From: Patella vulgata
Taxonomy: Eukaryota > Mollusca > Gastropoda > Patellidae
Assembly (NCBI RefSeq): GCF_932274485.2
Contig: NC_065887.2
Coordinates: forward strand, 15,658,001 to 15,722,000
Direction: 5' to 3'
DNA length: 64,000 nt
In this document: positions 1 to 10,280 of the stretch, piece by piece
Layout: each line of letters starts with the position of its first letter
Numbering within the stretch: the stretch's first letter is position 1
Translations under genes and position numbers: made by a program
The notes under the pieces: generated by a model
What the model saw: only the letters and a program-made list of their open reading frames with translations
Told to the model about the DNA's origin: nothing
Database searches by the model: none

Positions 1-274
1 CTCTAGCCATATTTCGTATCTTGTTCCTCAGAGATAAAATTTCTTCAGCTTTCTGGTGAGCGTATTGATAATAAGAATTTCTTACTCCCTCCACTACCGA
101 CATCCTCAATCTAATGCTATATCGAAATGGACGTAGTTCATCTCTTCTGGCTCTGTCGTATCTAACTTGAAGATCTTTTAGTTTGTTATTTAATAAAATA
201 ACCTGTTCACAAGCTCGACGGAATCTGTACTCTGTCTCAGACAAGGTGACGTTAAGTCTTGAAATAGATTCCAT
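1..274 (-). CDS. 92-aa Arg-rich helical protein, copy 1 (cut by window start)
   Basis: The ATG is at 274-272 on the minus strand and the frame stays open to position 1. Only the last codon or so, the stop and the 3' stem-loop lie outside the window. The protein starts MESISRLNVTLSETEYRFRR and matches the complete copies almost residue for residue. It is the left arm of a head-to-head pair with the copy at 1515. Its TATA box is a variant (TATAAGTA, 356-363 on the minus strand). The function is not recognised; see the copy at 1515 for the family description. Confidence 0.85.
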   Translation of the reverse strand, partial: MESISRLNVTLSETEYRFRRACEQVILLNNKLKDLQVRYDRARRDELRPFRYSIRLRMSVVEGVRNSYYQYAHQKAEEILSLRNKIRNMAR

Positions 275-1514
275 CTTTGATGTTTAATATTTTCAGCAGT
301 GAAGTAGAGTTGTATACCTGATAAATGAGAATAATATATCAACTTCTATCATCGTTACTTATACCATCATGAAACCACTGACATTATTTTCTCTTTATAA
401 CAATCTGACACTAGTATATCTGTGTATGGCTGTCAGGTATTATCTGATATGTTGTGATTATAATGATTATCTTATTGTATACCAATTAATCAATTAACGA
501 CATTTTAATTGCCGTCATAGATTTATTTCATGGATACTCGTTTGAACAGTTTTCCGTAAAATTAAACCTGTGTACTTTGCCATATTTATTCTTAGTGTCG
601 GCGAATTGTTTGTATTTTTATGTTTATGCTACGATTTGAACAAAATGGGAATCCATGTTTATAATCGGATCGGGGAGTTGGATGACCCCTACGCGCAAGC
701 GAATTGTTGAAATAAAGTTAAACCATATGTTAGTCCCGAAATGACCTAGTTTGTGTCGAGTAGACGTTAAACCCCATTTCTCTCTCACACACTTATAATC
801 GGACATTACTTATCTGTATAATGATGAATTATCATTAGCTTTAGTGATTTCTACAAAGTAGTTGATTTGCATATTTTGTGCTTTTCATTTTCTGTAATCT
901 GCTTTCTTTCTATGGTGACAGGTAGGTCCATATCCAATATCGCCATTACGGCAGTATTATTCCGAATATATACGACACAATAAGTCGATAACGCGACAAT
1001 TTATCCCATGGTATCATCTGCCATATCATTTATACCAGGAGGCAGTTTTGGTAATATGGGGATTTCTATTTTAATGTAATTTTAGTGTATTTTGGCGAAC
1101 CAGGATACACATTCGTATCTGAAATAGGCCTTGTCATGACAATACAATGCATGCACAGCCTGATCAATTACATAAAACGAAAGAGATAGCCATAAGTTTA
1201 GATTTTACGAAAAAAAAGGCCACACGAAGAACAACGGATTAATCAAAATGTATCACAGTAATTAACCTGTATCACAGTAATTAAAATGTCGTTAATTGAT
1301 TAATTGGTATACAATAAGATAATCATTATAATCACAACATATCAGATAATATCTGACAGCCATATACAGATATACTGGTGTCAGATTGTTATAAAGAGAA
1401 AATAATGTCAGTGGTTTCATGATGGTATAAATAACGATGACTGAAGTTGATATATTATTCTCATTTATCAGGTATACAACTCTACTTCACTGCTGAAAAT
1501 ATTAAACATCAAAG
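275..1514. promoter_or_regulatory. Shared divergent promoter region, pair 1
   Basis: 1.24 kb separates two divergently oriented gene copies. The two ends are inverted copies of each other for about 230 bp: 5' leader, TATA element (TATAAATA at 1426-1433 for the right gene), a stretch containing CTGACAGCCATA, and an inverted CCAAT motif (TTAATTGGTATAC). A pyrimidine-A-pyrimidine initiator (TCTCATTT) lies about 35 bp after the TATA box. The central part is not palindromic and contains a SINE fragment. Promoter function is inferred from position and conservation across four pairs. Confidence 0.7.
670..793 (-). repeat. SINE-A fragment in promoter spacer, with target-site duplication
   Basis: This is a 124-bp tail-side piece of the SINE-A family (GTCGAGTAGACGTTAAACCCC, CT-rich tail). 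It is flanked by the direct repeat TATAATCGGA at 660-669 and 794-803. The head, with its tRNA-like promoter, is absent, so it is a 5'-truncated insertion. The same insertion occurs at the same site in pair 2 but not in the central spacers of pairs 3 or 4. Confidence 0.8.
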
Positions 1515-1793
1515 ATGGAATCTATTTCAAGACTTAACGTCACCTTGTCTGAGACAGAGTACAGATTCCGTCGAGCTTGTGAACAGGTTATTTTATTAAA
1601 TAACAAACTAAAAGATCTTCAAGTTAGATACGACAGAGCCAGAAGAGATGAACTACGTCCATTTCGATATAGCATTAGATTGAGGATGTCGGTGGTGGAG
1701 GGAGTAAGAAATTCTTATTATCAATACGCTCATCAGAAAGCTGAAGAAGTTTTATCTCTGAGGAACAAGATACGAAATATGGCTAGAGTATAA
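1515..1793 (+). CDS. 92-aa Arg-rich helical protein, copy 2 (intact)
   Basis: This is a complete intronless frame of 92 residues plus stop. I do not recognise the family. The sequence reads as two long helices: residues about 10-45 (TEYRFRRACEQVILLNNKLK, heptad-like hydrophobics) and about 52-90 (YYQYAHQKAEEVLSLRNKIR), joined around RRDELRPFRYSIRLRM. It has about 16 Arg and 4 Lys against 11 acidic residues, so it is basic, with one Cys and no signal peptide or membrane segment. The start is fixed by a conserved leader (CATCAAAGATGG) and by identical starts in all intact copies. A histone-type stem-loop follows 24 nt after the stop. The 3' end and the pairing suggest S-phase or chromatin-linked expression, but no biochemical role can be assigned. 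Confidence 0.88.
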   Translation: MESISRLNVTLSETEYRFRRACEQVILLNNKLKDLQVRYDRARRDELRPFRYSIRLRMSVVEGVRNSYYQYAHQKAEEVLSLRNKIRNMARV

Positions 1794-1816
1794 ATTCTAC
1801 AAAGACTGTTTCAAAC

Positions 1817-1832
1817 GGCTCTTTTCAGGGCC
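1817..1832 (+). promoter_or_regulatory. Histone-type mRNA 3' stem-loop
   Basis: GGCTCTTTTCAGGGCC forms a 6-bp stem (one T-G wobble) with a TTTC loop, preceded by CAAAC as in metazoan histone mRNAs. A purine-rich GGAAAAGA follows about 11 nt downstream, where the U7 snRNA-binding element lies in histone genes. Confidence 0.85.
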
Positions 1833-2715
1833 AATTAAATCTGGAAAAGATTATCCTTTCATATTCTTAAAATTGCCAATGGCAGAAGGTTTTATCATAA
1901 TCATAATATAAAAAACGTACAGGTTTCTGGAAAGACCCCCCCAGCAGTAGTTTTTTAGACGAAAATCGTCAAAAGTGGGAATTAAAATGTCTATTAACAA
2001 TTTTAGGGTCTGTTCTCAAGTGGAGCTAATTGTAAACAGACGGCGTAAGTTTCGTAAGCTTCACATCGGAACTATGGTCCATTTCTCTCTATCTAGAAAT
2101 TGGTCGTTTTGATAGAACAGGGACATTATACAGAAAAGTCGTTATGTAAACAGCATCCACGATATCCCCAGAGGCATCATTCTGTTCTACTCCACCGGGG
2201 ATATCGAGGATGTGTCGGTGTGAACAGGGGGAAATGTAAACAAAAACAGAGATACCACTTTTGTGGGGAATAGTTTACGTGTCCATTGAAAACAATTTGA
2301 AGAGTGTTTGTCCATACGGCTGAACCCCAAGCGTGTTAAAGATTTTACTGTAGATACTCTCTATTAAATCTTTAATGATGTTTAATCAAGGGTTTAAAGA
2401 TTTTGTTTCTGCTTGTTTGGAATCATTTGCCATGCAAAAGTATCTCGTTAAAGAAGACAAGAAAAAGAATTTCTAGAGCAGTTTCGTGTTGTATTTTTTA
2501 TTTGAAGGTCTTCACTGACACCTTGCAAGATCACGGCCGTAGGTGGGGCTTTTTTGTACTGTAAAAGCATGGACCTTATGTATTATAAGGTTTCCCAAAC
2601 CTACAGGAAAATTGGTTACGTCCGAAGAATCCAGCTGTTGACCAACACAATATATACCAGGACAATCTGTGTCAACTTTTCCTCTTTATTTTAATCTAGT
2701 CTTCTGGATCTCACA
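1833..2715. other. Downstream DNA with no recognisable gene
   Basis: The first 100 bp after the gene are shared with other arms. From about 1900 the sequence differs from the other units' downstream arms. I see no open frame, repeat or RNA gene here. Confidence 0.5.
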
Positions 2716-2850
2716 GGAGCCACCGTGGCTCAGTCAGTAAAACGTTATCCAGGCAAAACTTACTTCATTGCACACTGCCTGGTGTATGCTGATCAACATT
2801 AGCCCAGATATGCACACAAGTAGAATGTTACACCCCATTTCATTTCATTT
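2716..2850 (+). repeat. SINE-B, degraded copy with tRNA-like head
   Basis: The head (GGAGCCACCGTGGCTCAGTC) resembles an A box. It joins, by an internal deletion, to the family's tail (GCACACTGCCTGGTGTATGC to CCCCATTTCATTTCATTTC). It is a shortened member of the 355-bp family described at 3406. Confidence 0.65.
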
Positions 2851-2958
2851 CTGGATTGGATAGATCTGTTTTTATGGGCATATTCTGTGATATAAACGAT
2901 GGACTTCCCCGTTCCTGTCCACTATCCATATAACAACATTCATATAATCCAAACAGGT

Positions 2959-3240
2959 TGTTAAGTGGGTAAAGAAAAATAGGTTTCAATGTTCACCCGA
3001 CACAAACCAGTTAATTGCGGGACTAACACGTGGTACAATTCTATTTCAATAACTCGCTTGCGTGAAAGGGTCTTTAGCAGTGGGAGGAAACCGGAGGACC
3101 CAGATAAAACCCACAAGGTTAGAACGACCCTACTCCTTATCACGTACAAGCCAGGAATTAATACCACGCCACCTGACTCAAAGACAGACCTTATGATCAA
3201 CCATTCGGCTGCCCATTCTCCCTGGTTGTTAAAGAACATA
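2959..3240 (-). repeat. SINE-A copy, near full length
   Basis: It runs from the tail (GTTCACCCGACACAAACC) through AATAACTCGCTTGCGTG and GGAGGAAACCGGAGGACC to a tRNA-like head on the minus strand, ending at CAACCATTCGGCTGCCCATT. Read on the minus strand, the head has a TGGGCAGCCGAATGG A-box-like motif, as in Leu/Ser tRNAs. The B box is weakened in this copy. Confidence 0.75.
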
Positions 3241-3310
3241 AACATATATCAAATAAATAAACAAAAACTGGTTCTGTAAAACTTTCAGCATATGTAATGT
3301 GACCCACAAA

Positions 3311-4350
3311 GGTTTTTTTTTACCTAGACTAAATGTGAGATAATCCCATGATGATTTCCGCCTTATTGGCCATTATGGGCAGCTTTACGCAAAGCATTGC
3401 TGGAAATGAAATGGGGTTTAATGTCCTACTGTTCTGCTCCTATGCTGGGTTAATGAAGACGGGCATACGCCATACAGTGTGCTATGACGGAAATTTTTCC
3501 CGGGCAGCGGCACTATCGCCTACTCTTATATCGAATTCCAACTGCCAAGGGATCTTTTACGTGCATTCCAATGTATACACGGGACCTCGGTTTTTCGTCT
3601 CATCCGAAGGACTAGACAGCTGTCTTTGACAGGCTCTCCGTCCTGCATCACTGACAAGAGGGAACCACGCCGGAAAATCTGGATGAACTTTCTCGGCCAA
3701 TGCAGGGATCGAACCCCCGACCTCCAGGCTAGTGAGCCAGCGTCTTACCCACTTAGCCACGCATTGCTGGAATTAGACTTGATTCTATTCGATAATCTAA
3801 AAAGTTCTATTTTAATTATGTCGTCCCCTTGGAGCCAGCCTATATCACCCCTTGTGGCTATATTACTACTTATTTTACTGAATCTAATAATAAAAATTAC
3901 ATGCATTAATATGTAAATTATTAATACACTTATGTACATTAATACCCCTAATTCCTGACGCATATGTAAATATAGGCCTTACAAGAGAGTCACATGAATG
4001 TGTATAGACGTCATAACTAAAGTCTGCACATTTTATAAACTTTTTTTTAATTACCCCAAGATGTCGATTAGCAGACTTAGCCAGTTCTATTGCACTGAAA
4101 GCATAGTCACAATATTCATTTAACCACACACCCAAATATTTGTAATGACTGCAGTAATCCAACATATATTACCGCATGTAAAGATAGCATTACTCCTGCT
4201 GATGTCGGTGTTTCTAAAATGAATAACCTTCGTCTTAGCTTGATTGATAAGTATTTTCCAATTACTACACCAGACATTTGTAGCTTAATTTCACCAGGAG
4301 TTAATAGAACTATCTCATCAGCATTACAAGTTAAACTAAATCATTTATTT
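3311..4350 (-). mobile_element. LINE 3' fragment (Jockey/CR1-like reverse transcriptase), interrupted by a SINE
   Basis: Minus-strand translation gives the C-terminal part of a non-LTR reverse transcriptase: YKYLGVWLNEYCDYAFSA, then SANRHLGVIKKKF, then DSLVRPIFTYASG. This 'YLGVWL...LVRPIFTYASGIWG' pattern is typical of Jockey/CR1-type elements. Several frame breaks are present. The fragment is split by the SINE-B at 3406-3760. It ends, at its own 5' side, where every LINE fragment in the array ends, next to a MITE. Confidence 0.75.
3406..3760 (-). repeat. SINE-B, full-length reference copy with target-site duplication
   Basis: This 355-bp element is inserted in the LINE fragment and flanked by the 12-bp direct repeat GCATTGCTGGAA (3394-3405 and 3761-3772). 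The head on the minus strand is tRNA-derived: A box TGGCTAAGTGGGTAAG and B box GGGGTTCGATCCCTGC. The body includes TTCATCCAGATTTTCCGGCG, and the tail is an (ATTTC)-type repeat. It is transcribed by RNA polymerase III and mobilised by LINE machinery in known families. Confidence 0.9.
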
Positions 4351-4695
4351 AAAGAGGCATTATGGTGGAGCTAAATTTGTCCATTGCATGCTGTTTTTAT
4401 GGCCAATAAATTATTATTTAGCCACTTCTACATATGACAAGCCCATAATCATCACTTTAGACCATCGTCATAATCATCACTCTAGACCATTGTAACGAAA
4501 TATTAATTCGTTGTAACGAAATATTAATTCGTTGTAACGAAATATTAATTCGTTGTAACGAAATATTAATTCGTTGTAACGAAATATTAATTCGTTGTAA
4601 CGAAATATTAATTCGATTCGCTGTAATGAAATATTAATTCGTTGTAACGAAATATTAATTCGTTGTAACGAAAAAGTAATTCATTATTATGAAAT
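4351..4695 (-). repeat. MITE-1, one terminal repeat retained, with 21-bp minisatellite
   Basis: 4351-4495 is the outer terminal repeat of a palindromic element (AAAGAGGCATTATGGTGGAG ... CATGACAAGCCCATAATC in other copies). 4496-4680 is a tandem array of about eight units of 21 bp (TTGTAACGAAATATTAATTC plus G). The inner terminal repeat seen in other copies is deleted here. Confidence 0.7.
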
Positions 4696-5350
4696 AATTA
4701 ATTCTAGAGAGTATATTATGGCTCTTAACCCAAGGATCATTTTGTTTCTGCTGAAAGTCTACGCTCTAACTTGAAATATAATTACACAACTGGCGATTAG
4801 AAAGATAATAATTACACAAATTCTGTGTTTTTAGTCGAAATTTGGCGGCTCTTTTTGAAAGATTTTCCTACTCACTTCTATGTTAAAATCTGGCCTCGTC
4901 CAGTTACGTCATTGTATTTAAACGAATAGTTACTTGCATGCAAGAACGGAATATTTGTCACTTGACTCTTGACTCATTGACAGATCGAATGATCTAAAGC
5001 GCAAAGGTTAGATTAATCACCATCCTATCCCGATCGGGCAAGCAGAGTTGGAGTAGTGGCAATTCCCATCGACGTAGCTATAAAACTCATTCAGAAATTA
5101 TGTCTGCGATATAACTTCGGTGGAAGCGGACATTAATAAAGTTATTTCACACACATGTGTGTAGATATTCGTTCTAATGCGTCGAATACAGTTTTCTACT
5201 GGGGGGAATTCTTTTTTCCAAAAACAAAAATCTATTTGTGAAAGTTAATAGCATTGGGGTGATTCTGACCTGTACTTTTATTAGATATGAAAACTTTCTA
5301 GCATTGGTAGTTTTAAGAATATGAAAGGATAATCTTTTCCAGATTTAATT
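4696..5350. repeat. Gene-proximal arm of unit 2
   Basis: This noncoding DNA is repeated, in matching orientation to the gene, downstream of most copies. It includes AAACGAATAGTTACTTGCAT, TTGACTCATTGACAG and CTATTTGTGAAAGTTAATAG. No open frame. TTTATTAGATATG near 5279 contains AATAAA on the minus strand, a possible alternative polyadenylation signal about 100 nt past the stop codon. Confidence 0.6.
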
Positions 5351-5366
5351 GGCTCTGAAAAGAGCC
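5351..5366 (-). promoter_or_regulatory. Histone-type mRNA 3' stem-loop
   Basis: On the minus strand it reads GGCTCTTTTCAGAGCC, a perfect 6-bp stem with TTTC loop. It begins 24 nt after the stop codon of the gene at 5390. GGAAAAGA follows. Confidence 0.87.
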
Positions 5367-5389
5367 GTTTGAACCAGTCTCTGTAGAAT

Positions 5390-5668
5390 TTATGCTCTAG
5401 CCATATTTCGTATCTTGTTCCTTAGAGATAAAACTTCTTCAGCTTTCTGATGAGCATATTGATAATAAGAATCTCTTACTCCCTCCACTACCGACATCCT
5501 CAATCTAATGCTATATCGAAATGGACGTAGTTCATCTCTTCTGGCTCTGTCGTATCTAACTTGAAGATCTTTTAGTTTGTTATTTAATAAAATAACCTGC
5601 TCACAAGCTCGACGGAATCTGTACTCTGTCTCAGACAAGGTGACGTTAATTCTTGAAATAGATTCCAT
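5390..5668 (-). CDS. 92-aa Arg-rich helical protein, copy 3 (intact)
   Basis: Complete frame of the family. Distinctive residues are ISRINV near the start, VRDSYYQ in the second helix and the end NMARA. It carries the RYDRAR form seen in most left-arm copies. The TATA box is TATAAATA at 5750-5757 on the minus strand. It is paired head-to-head with the copy at 6902, starts 1.23 kb apart. Function not recognised. Confidence 0.88.
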   Translation of the reverse strand: MESISRINVTLSETEYRFRRACEQVILLNNKLKDLQVRYDRARRDELRPFRYSIRLRMSVVEGVRDSYYQYAHQKAEEVLSLRNKIRNMARA

Positions 5669-6901
5669 CTTTGATGTTCAATATTTTCAGCAGTGAAGTA
5701 GAGTTGTATACCTGATAAATGAGAATAATATATCAACTTAAGTCATCGTTATTTATACCATCATGAAACCACTGACATTATTTTCTCTTTATAACAATCT
5801 GACACCAGTATATCTGTGTATGGCTGTCAGGTATTATCTGATATGTTGTGATTATACTAATTATCTTATTGTATACCAATTAATCAATTAACGACATTTT
5901 AATTGCCGTCATAGATTTATTTCATGGATACTCGTTTGAACAGTTTTCCGTAAAATTAAACCTGTGTACTTTGCCATATTTATTCTTAGTGTCGGCGATT
6001 TGTTTGTATTTTTATGTTTATGCTACGATTTGAACAAAATGGGAATCCATGTTTATAATGGGATCGGGGGGTTGGATGACCCCTACGCGCAAGCGAATTG
6101 TTGAAATAAAATTAAACCATATGTTAGTCCCGAAATGACCTAGTTTGTGTCGAGTAGACGTTAAACACCATTTGTCTCTCACACACTTATAATCGGACAT
6201 TACTTTATCTGTATAATGATGAATTATCATTATCTTTAGTGATTTCTACAAAGTAGTTGATTTGCATATTTTGTGCTTTTCATTTTCTGTAATCTGCTTT
6301 CTTTCTACGGTGCCAGGTAGGTCCATATCCAATATCGCCATTACGGCAGTATTATTCCGAATATATACGACACAATAAGTCGATAACGCGACAATTTATC
6401 CCATGGTATCATCTGCCATATCATTTATACCTGGAGGTAGATTTGGTAATATGGGGATTTCTATTTTTAATTAATTTTAGTGGATTTTGGCGAAACGGGA
6501 TACACATTCGTATCTGGAATAGGCCTTGTCATGACAATACAATGCACAGCCTAATCTATTACATCAAACGAAATAGATAGCCATAAGTTTAGATTTTACA
6601 AAAACAAGTCACACGAAGAACAACGGATTAATCAAAATGTATCACAGTAATTAAACTGTATCACAGTAATTAAAATATCGTTAATTGATTAATTGGTATA
6701 CAATAAGATAATCATTATAATCACAACATATCATAATACCCGAAAGCCATACACAGATATACTGGTGTCAGATTGTTATAGAGAGAAAATAATGTCAGTG
6801 GTTTCATGATGGTATAAATAACGATGACTTAAGTTGATATATTATTCTCATTTATCAGGTATACAACTCTACTTCACTGCTGAAAATATTGAACATCAAA
6901 G
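5669..6901. promoter_or_regulatory. Shared divergent promoter region, pair 2
   Basis: Same organisation as pair 1, with TATA boxes at 5750-5757 (minus) and 6813-6820 (plus). The central spacer lies in the same orientation as in pair 1 and holds the same SINE-A insertion. That marks pairs 1 and 2 as close relatives. Confidence 0.7.
6064..6187 (-). repeat. SINE-A fragment, same insertion as in pair 1
   Basis: A 124-bp tail-side fragment flanked by TATAATGGGA (6054-6063) and TATAATCGGA (6188-6197). The insertion site and ends match 670-793, so it was copied with the unit. Confidence 0.8.
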
Positions 6902-7180
6902 ATGGAATCTATTTCAAGACTTAACGTCACCTTGTCTGAGACAGAGTACAGATTCCGTCGAGCTTGTGAGCAGGTTATTTTATTAAATAACAAACTAAAA
7001 GATCTTCAAGTTAGATACAACAGAGCCAGAAGAGATGAACTACGTCCATTTCGTTATAGCATTAGATTGAGGATGTCGGTAGTGGAGGGAGTAAGAAATT
7101 CTTATTATCAATACGCTCACCAGAAAGCTGAAGAAATTTTATCTCTGAGGAACAAGATACGAAATATGGCTACAGCATAA
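6902..7180 (+). CDS. 92-aa Arg-rich helical protein, copy 4 (intact)
   Basis: Complete frame. It has the RYNRAR form typical of right-arm copies, AEEILSL instead of AEEVLSL, and the end NMATA. TATAAATA lies at 6813-6820. The stem-loop after it is the only decayed one beside an intact frame. Function not recognised. Confidence 0.87.
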   Translation: MESISRLNVTLSETEYRFRRACEQVILLNNKLKDLQVRYNRARRDELRPFRYSIRLRMSVVEGVRNSYYQYAHQKAEEILSLRNKIRNMATA

Positions 7181-7203
7181 ATTCTACAGAGACTGTTTCA
7201 AAC

Positions 7204-7219
7204 GGCCCTTTTCAGAGCT
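7204..7219 (+). promoter_or_regulatory. Histone-type 3' stem-loop, weakened
   Basis: GGCCCTTTTCAGAGCT has lost one pair (C-A) and ends in a G-T wobble, so the stem is weaker than in the other copies. An AATAAA lies about 80 bp further on (TCTAATAAAGG near 7287), so a polyadenylated transcript is an alternative. Confidence 0.6.
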
Positions 7220-7905
7220 AATCAAATCTGGAAAAGATTATCCTTTCATATTCTTAAAACTACCAATGCCAGAAAGATTTCATATCTAATAAAGGTACAG
7301 GCCAGAATAACTCCAATTACATTAACTTTCACAAATAGATTTTTGTTTTTGGAAAGATAATTACTCCCAGTAGAAAACTATATTCGATGCATTAGACCGA
7401 ATATTTTCACACATCTGGTTGAAGTAACATTATTTAACGTCCGCTTTCGCCGTCAATGAGTCAAGTGTCGTGGTTGCGGTCCCACGCTGTTAAGTGACAA
7501 GTACATGCACCCGTTCTTGCATGCAAGTAACTATTCGTTGAAATACATGACATGACTGGACGAGGCCCGATTTTAACATAGAAGCGATTAGGAAAACACA
7601 GAATTTGAATATATTTAATTATTATCTTTCTAATCGCGAGGTTGTGTAATTTTATTTTAAGTTAGAGCGTAGGCTTTCAGAAGAAAAAACAGACTATGCT
7701 CTTTACTGATCCTTGGGTGTGTAAGAGCCCCCAGTTACAAAAATTAACTGCAACAGTCGATATTTATTTTAAGTCCATCTCACGTCCTCTGTATCTATGA
7801 CAGATTACGTAATTAGAAAAAAGTCGGATGGGTTAGAGTTTCTCACATTCTATCCTTCCACCCCTCATCCATCAAATAATTCACTGTTATCAGTTATGGC
7901 CAGTT
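7220..7905. repeat. Gene-proximal arm, right side of unit 2
   Basis: Mirror counterpart of 4696-5350: CACAAATAGATTTTTG, CAATGAGTCAAGTGTCGTGG, TTGCATGCAAGTAACTATTC and TTTCTAATCGCGAGG. No open frame seen. Confidence 0.6.
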
Positions 7906-8272
7906 AAAGATGCATTATGTAAGAGCTAAATCTGCCTACTTCGGATCTTTCTCTTGGTATCAAATGTTATATAATTTATTAATTAGACATTTATTAGTAT
8001 GACAAAACCATAATATACTCTCTAGAATTAATTATTTCGTTTAAATGAATTACTATTTCGTTTAAAAGAATTAATTCGTACCAACGATATTAAAATATTT
8101 CGTTATAACGAATCGATATTACGTTATAACGAAATAATTATCGGCAGTCTTACGGTGGTCTAAAGTGATGGTTATGGGCTTGTCATGTGAATAAATGGCT
8201 AAATAATAATTTATTGGCCATAAAAACAGCATGCAATGGACTAATTTAGCTCTACCATAATGCCTCTTTAAA
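7906..8272 (+). repeat. MITE-1 with terminal inverted repeats
   Basis: Left end AAAGATGCATTATGTAAGAG, right end CTCTACCATAATGCCTCTTT; the ends are imperfect inverted repeats extending about 100 bp. The centre holds a short, degenerate version of the TTCGTTTTAATGAATTACTA minisatellite (about 8030-8120). Confidence 0.75.
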
Positions 8273-8985
8273 TAAATGATTTAGTCTAATTTGTAAAGCT
8301 GATGACATAGTTCTATTAACTCCTGATGAAATTAAGCTACAAAAACTTTTAGATATTCTCAATGTCTGGTGTAGTAAATGGAGAATACTAATCAATCAAG
8401 CTAAGACGAAGGTTATTCATTTTAGAAACCCTGGCATCAGCAGGAGTAATGCTATCTTTACATGCGGTAATATTATGTTGGATTACTGCAGTCATTACAA
8501 ATATTTGGGTGTGTGGTTAAATGAATATTGTGACTATGCTTTCAGTGCAATAGAACTGGCTAAGTCTGCTAATCGACATCTTGAGGTAATTAAAAAAAAA
8601 GTTTATAAAATGTGGGGGATTTAGTTATGACGTCTATACACATTTATATGACTCTCTTGTAAGGCCTATATTTACATATACGTCAGGAATTTGTTGTGTT
8701 AATGTACATAAGTGTATTAATAACTTACATATTAATGCATGTAATTTTTATTGGATTAAGTAGTAAAATAAGGCGTGATATGGACTGGCTTCAAAGGGAC
8801 GACATAATTAAAATAGAACTTTGTAGATTGTCGAATAGAATCAAGTCTAATTCCAGCAATGCTTTGCGTAAAGCTGTCAATAAATGGTCAATAAATCGGA
8901 AATCATCATGGGATTATCGCACATTTAGTGTAGGTAAAAAAGTTGGCATTACACATATGTTCATTACCCAGATGTAACCAGACTG
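8273..8985 (+). mobile_element. LINE 3' fragment (Jockey/CR1-like RT)
   Basis: Starts just before the catalytic box. The reading (KADD/NADD)DIVL, LLDILNVWCSKWRILI and KTKVIHFRNPG is followed by the YLGVWLNEYCDYAFS block and a downstream block RLSNRIKSNSSNALRKAV. The usual Tyr or Phe before ADD is missing. Frame breaks separate the blocks, so it is a fossil. Confidence 0.75.
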
Positions 8986-8999
8986 TTTTAGTCTTTAGA

Positions 9000-9165
9000 A
9001 ATCAGCACATTTAGATATCATAACACATTTGACATATTAGCACATATGGCATATCAGCACATCTGACATATCAGCACATCTGACATTTTAATACATTATA
9101 GCACATTTGACATATCAGTACATCAGACATTTTAGCACATTCTAGCTCATTCAACATTCTTGCAC
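9000..9165. repeat. Imperfect minisatellite, about 17-18 bp units
   Basis: Repeated AGCACATCTGACATATC-like units, more degenerate towards the right. It lies between the LINE fragment and a DNA-transposon fossil. Confidence 0.7.
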
Positions 9166-9179
9166 ATCAATACTCTTTG

Positions 9180-9497
9180 TTAATTCTAATGTTCCATCCA
9201 ACTCCATGTAAGAATTCTGGGATGGATTTGGCACCGCTGACACGATCTCTGCAAAGATTTCGTAGTCGTGTCTGCATCTTTACAAACTTCTTCTTGACCT
9301 ACCTGACAGGTGGATTTCCGATGGCATCCTGGGCGACGACAGATGGATGGATGGTGTTAGCCGACAAGATTGTAAAATTTGTTGTTCCATCCCTCGCAAA
9401 TGTTATTGGTACAGGGGGCACTGTTCATGGTTGTGTCATGTACGCTCCAAACTTCAGGAGGGAACATGGGGCGGATTCTTCTCATGGAGAGGGTTAG
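9180..9497 (-). pseudogene. MULE-type DNA transposase fossil
   Basis: On the minus strand 9496 to about 9350 translates to PPEVWSVHDTTMNSAPCTNN followed by ICEGWNNKFYNLVG and HHPSI. This matches the C-terminal 'ELWN ... RTNNxxEGWNxxF ... HPSIW' block of MULE transposases with FLYWCH-type zinc fingers. A stop codon interrupts it after NLVG, and the sequence continues out of frame to about 9180. The catalytic core is absent. Confidence 0.7.
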
Positions 9498-9700
9498 GCC
9501 TTGACCATAACTTACTTAATACAAAGACAGGGATGTAATCACTCTATTAACCAAACCTAATTAACTCAAAGACAAATAACATAAAAGATCAAAGATATAC
9601 TCACTCTACAATACAGTACATATAGGCTGTGACTTTTTTTACCTGTGTTTTTTTTAATGTGTTTTTTTTACTGTGACTTTTTTACCTGTGACATTTTTTC

Positions 9701-9795
9701 CTAGATTCCTACGCGCAAGCGAATTATTGAAATAAAATTGGTCCATGTGTTAATCTCGAAGTGACCTAGTTTGTGTCGAGTGGACGTTAAACCCG

Positions 9796-9831
<36 letters not shown>
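9701..9831 (-). repeat. SINE-A fragment with (CT)n tail
   Basis: CCTACGCGCAAGCGAATTAT through GTTTGTGTCGAGTGGACG, then (CT)n at about 9796-9831. The head is absent. Simple CT or GA runs at the tail are shared by most SINE-A copies here. Confidence 0.75.
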
Positions 9832-9834
<3 letters not shown>

Positions 9835-9905
9835 TTCACCATATATACTTGTGCTCTGCCAAAACGTGTAGGAGAGTAGGGCCTACTCTGCCCCCCCCCC
9901 CCACT

Positions 9906-10190
9906 AAACAAAAACTGGTTCTGTAAAACTTTCAGCATATCAGGAGTTACACAGTACTATGTTATGTGACCCACCAAGGTCAGTAGTATGCCCCTATGGG
10001 ATCTGCACCATAAACGACATAATAATTGACCTAATTGTAGCACCGGTCCCGCAAATGGCGTGACGGAATGAATCCAAAATTTTCTTTCACAATTTCATAT
10101 TTCAACTGATATTTCTTTACAATATTATAGTTTAATTTGCTAATGATTAAAATTCCCAGTGTGTCATGTAGTGTAATGTACATCATATTA
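9906..10190 (-). repeat. Outer repeat of the palindromic unit
   Basis: Contains ACTGGTTCTGTAAAACTTTC, GTGACCCACCAAGGTC and TAGCACCGGTCCCGCAAATG. The same sequence appears inverted at about 16850-17190 and 21310-21560, and in part at 3247-3300. It lies beyond the LINE 3' end, so it may be the LINE's 3' UTR or the DNA the LINE inserted into. Confidence 0.6.
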
Positions 10191-10191
10191 T

Positions 10192-10194
<3 letters not shown>

Positions 10195-10279
<85 letters not shown>
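10195..10279. repeat. (AT)n microsatellite
   Basis: About 42 uninterrupted AT dinucleotides. The same position relative to the LINE end carries a short (AT)n at about 16814-16829. Confidence 0.95.

Positions 10280-10280
<1 letters not shown>

Noticed and set aside
3690-3760. tRNA gene with A and B boxes
   Set aside because: The boxes belong to the head of SINE-B; the element has a long body, a simple tail and a target-site duplication. The same applies to other SINE heads at 14085, 34685 and 52300.
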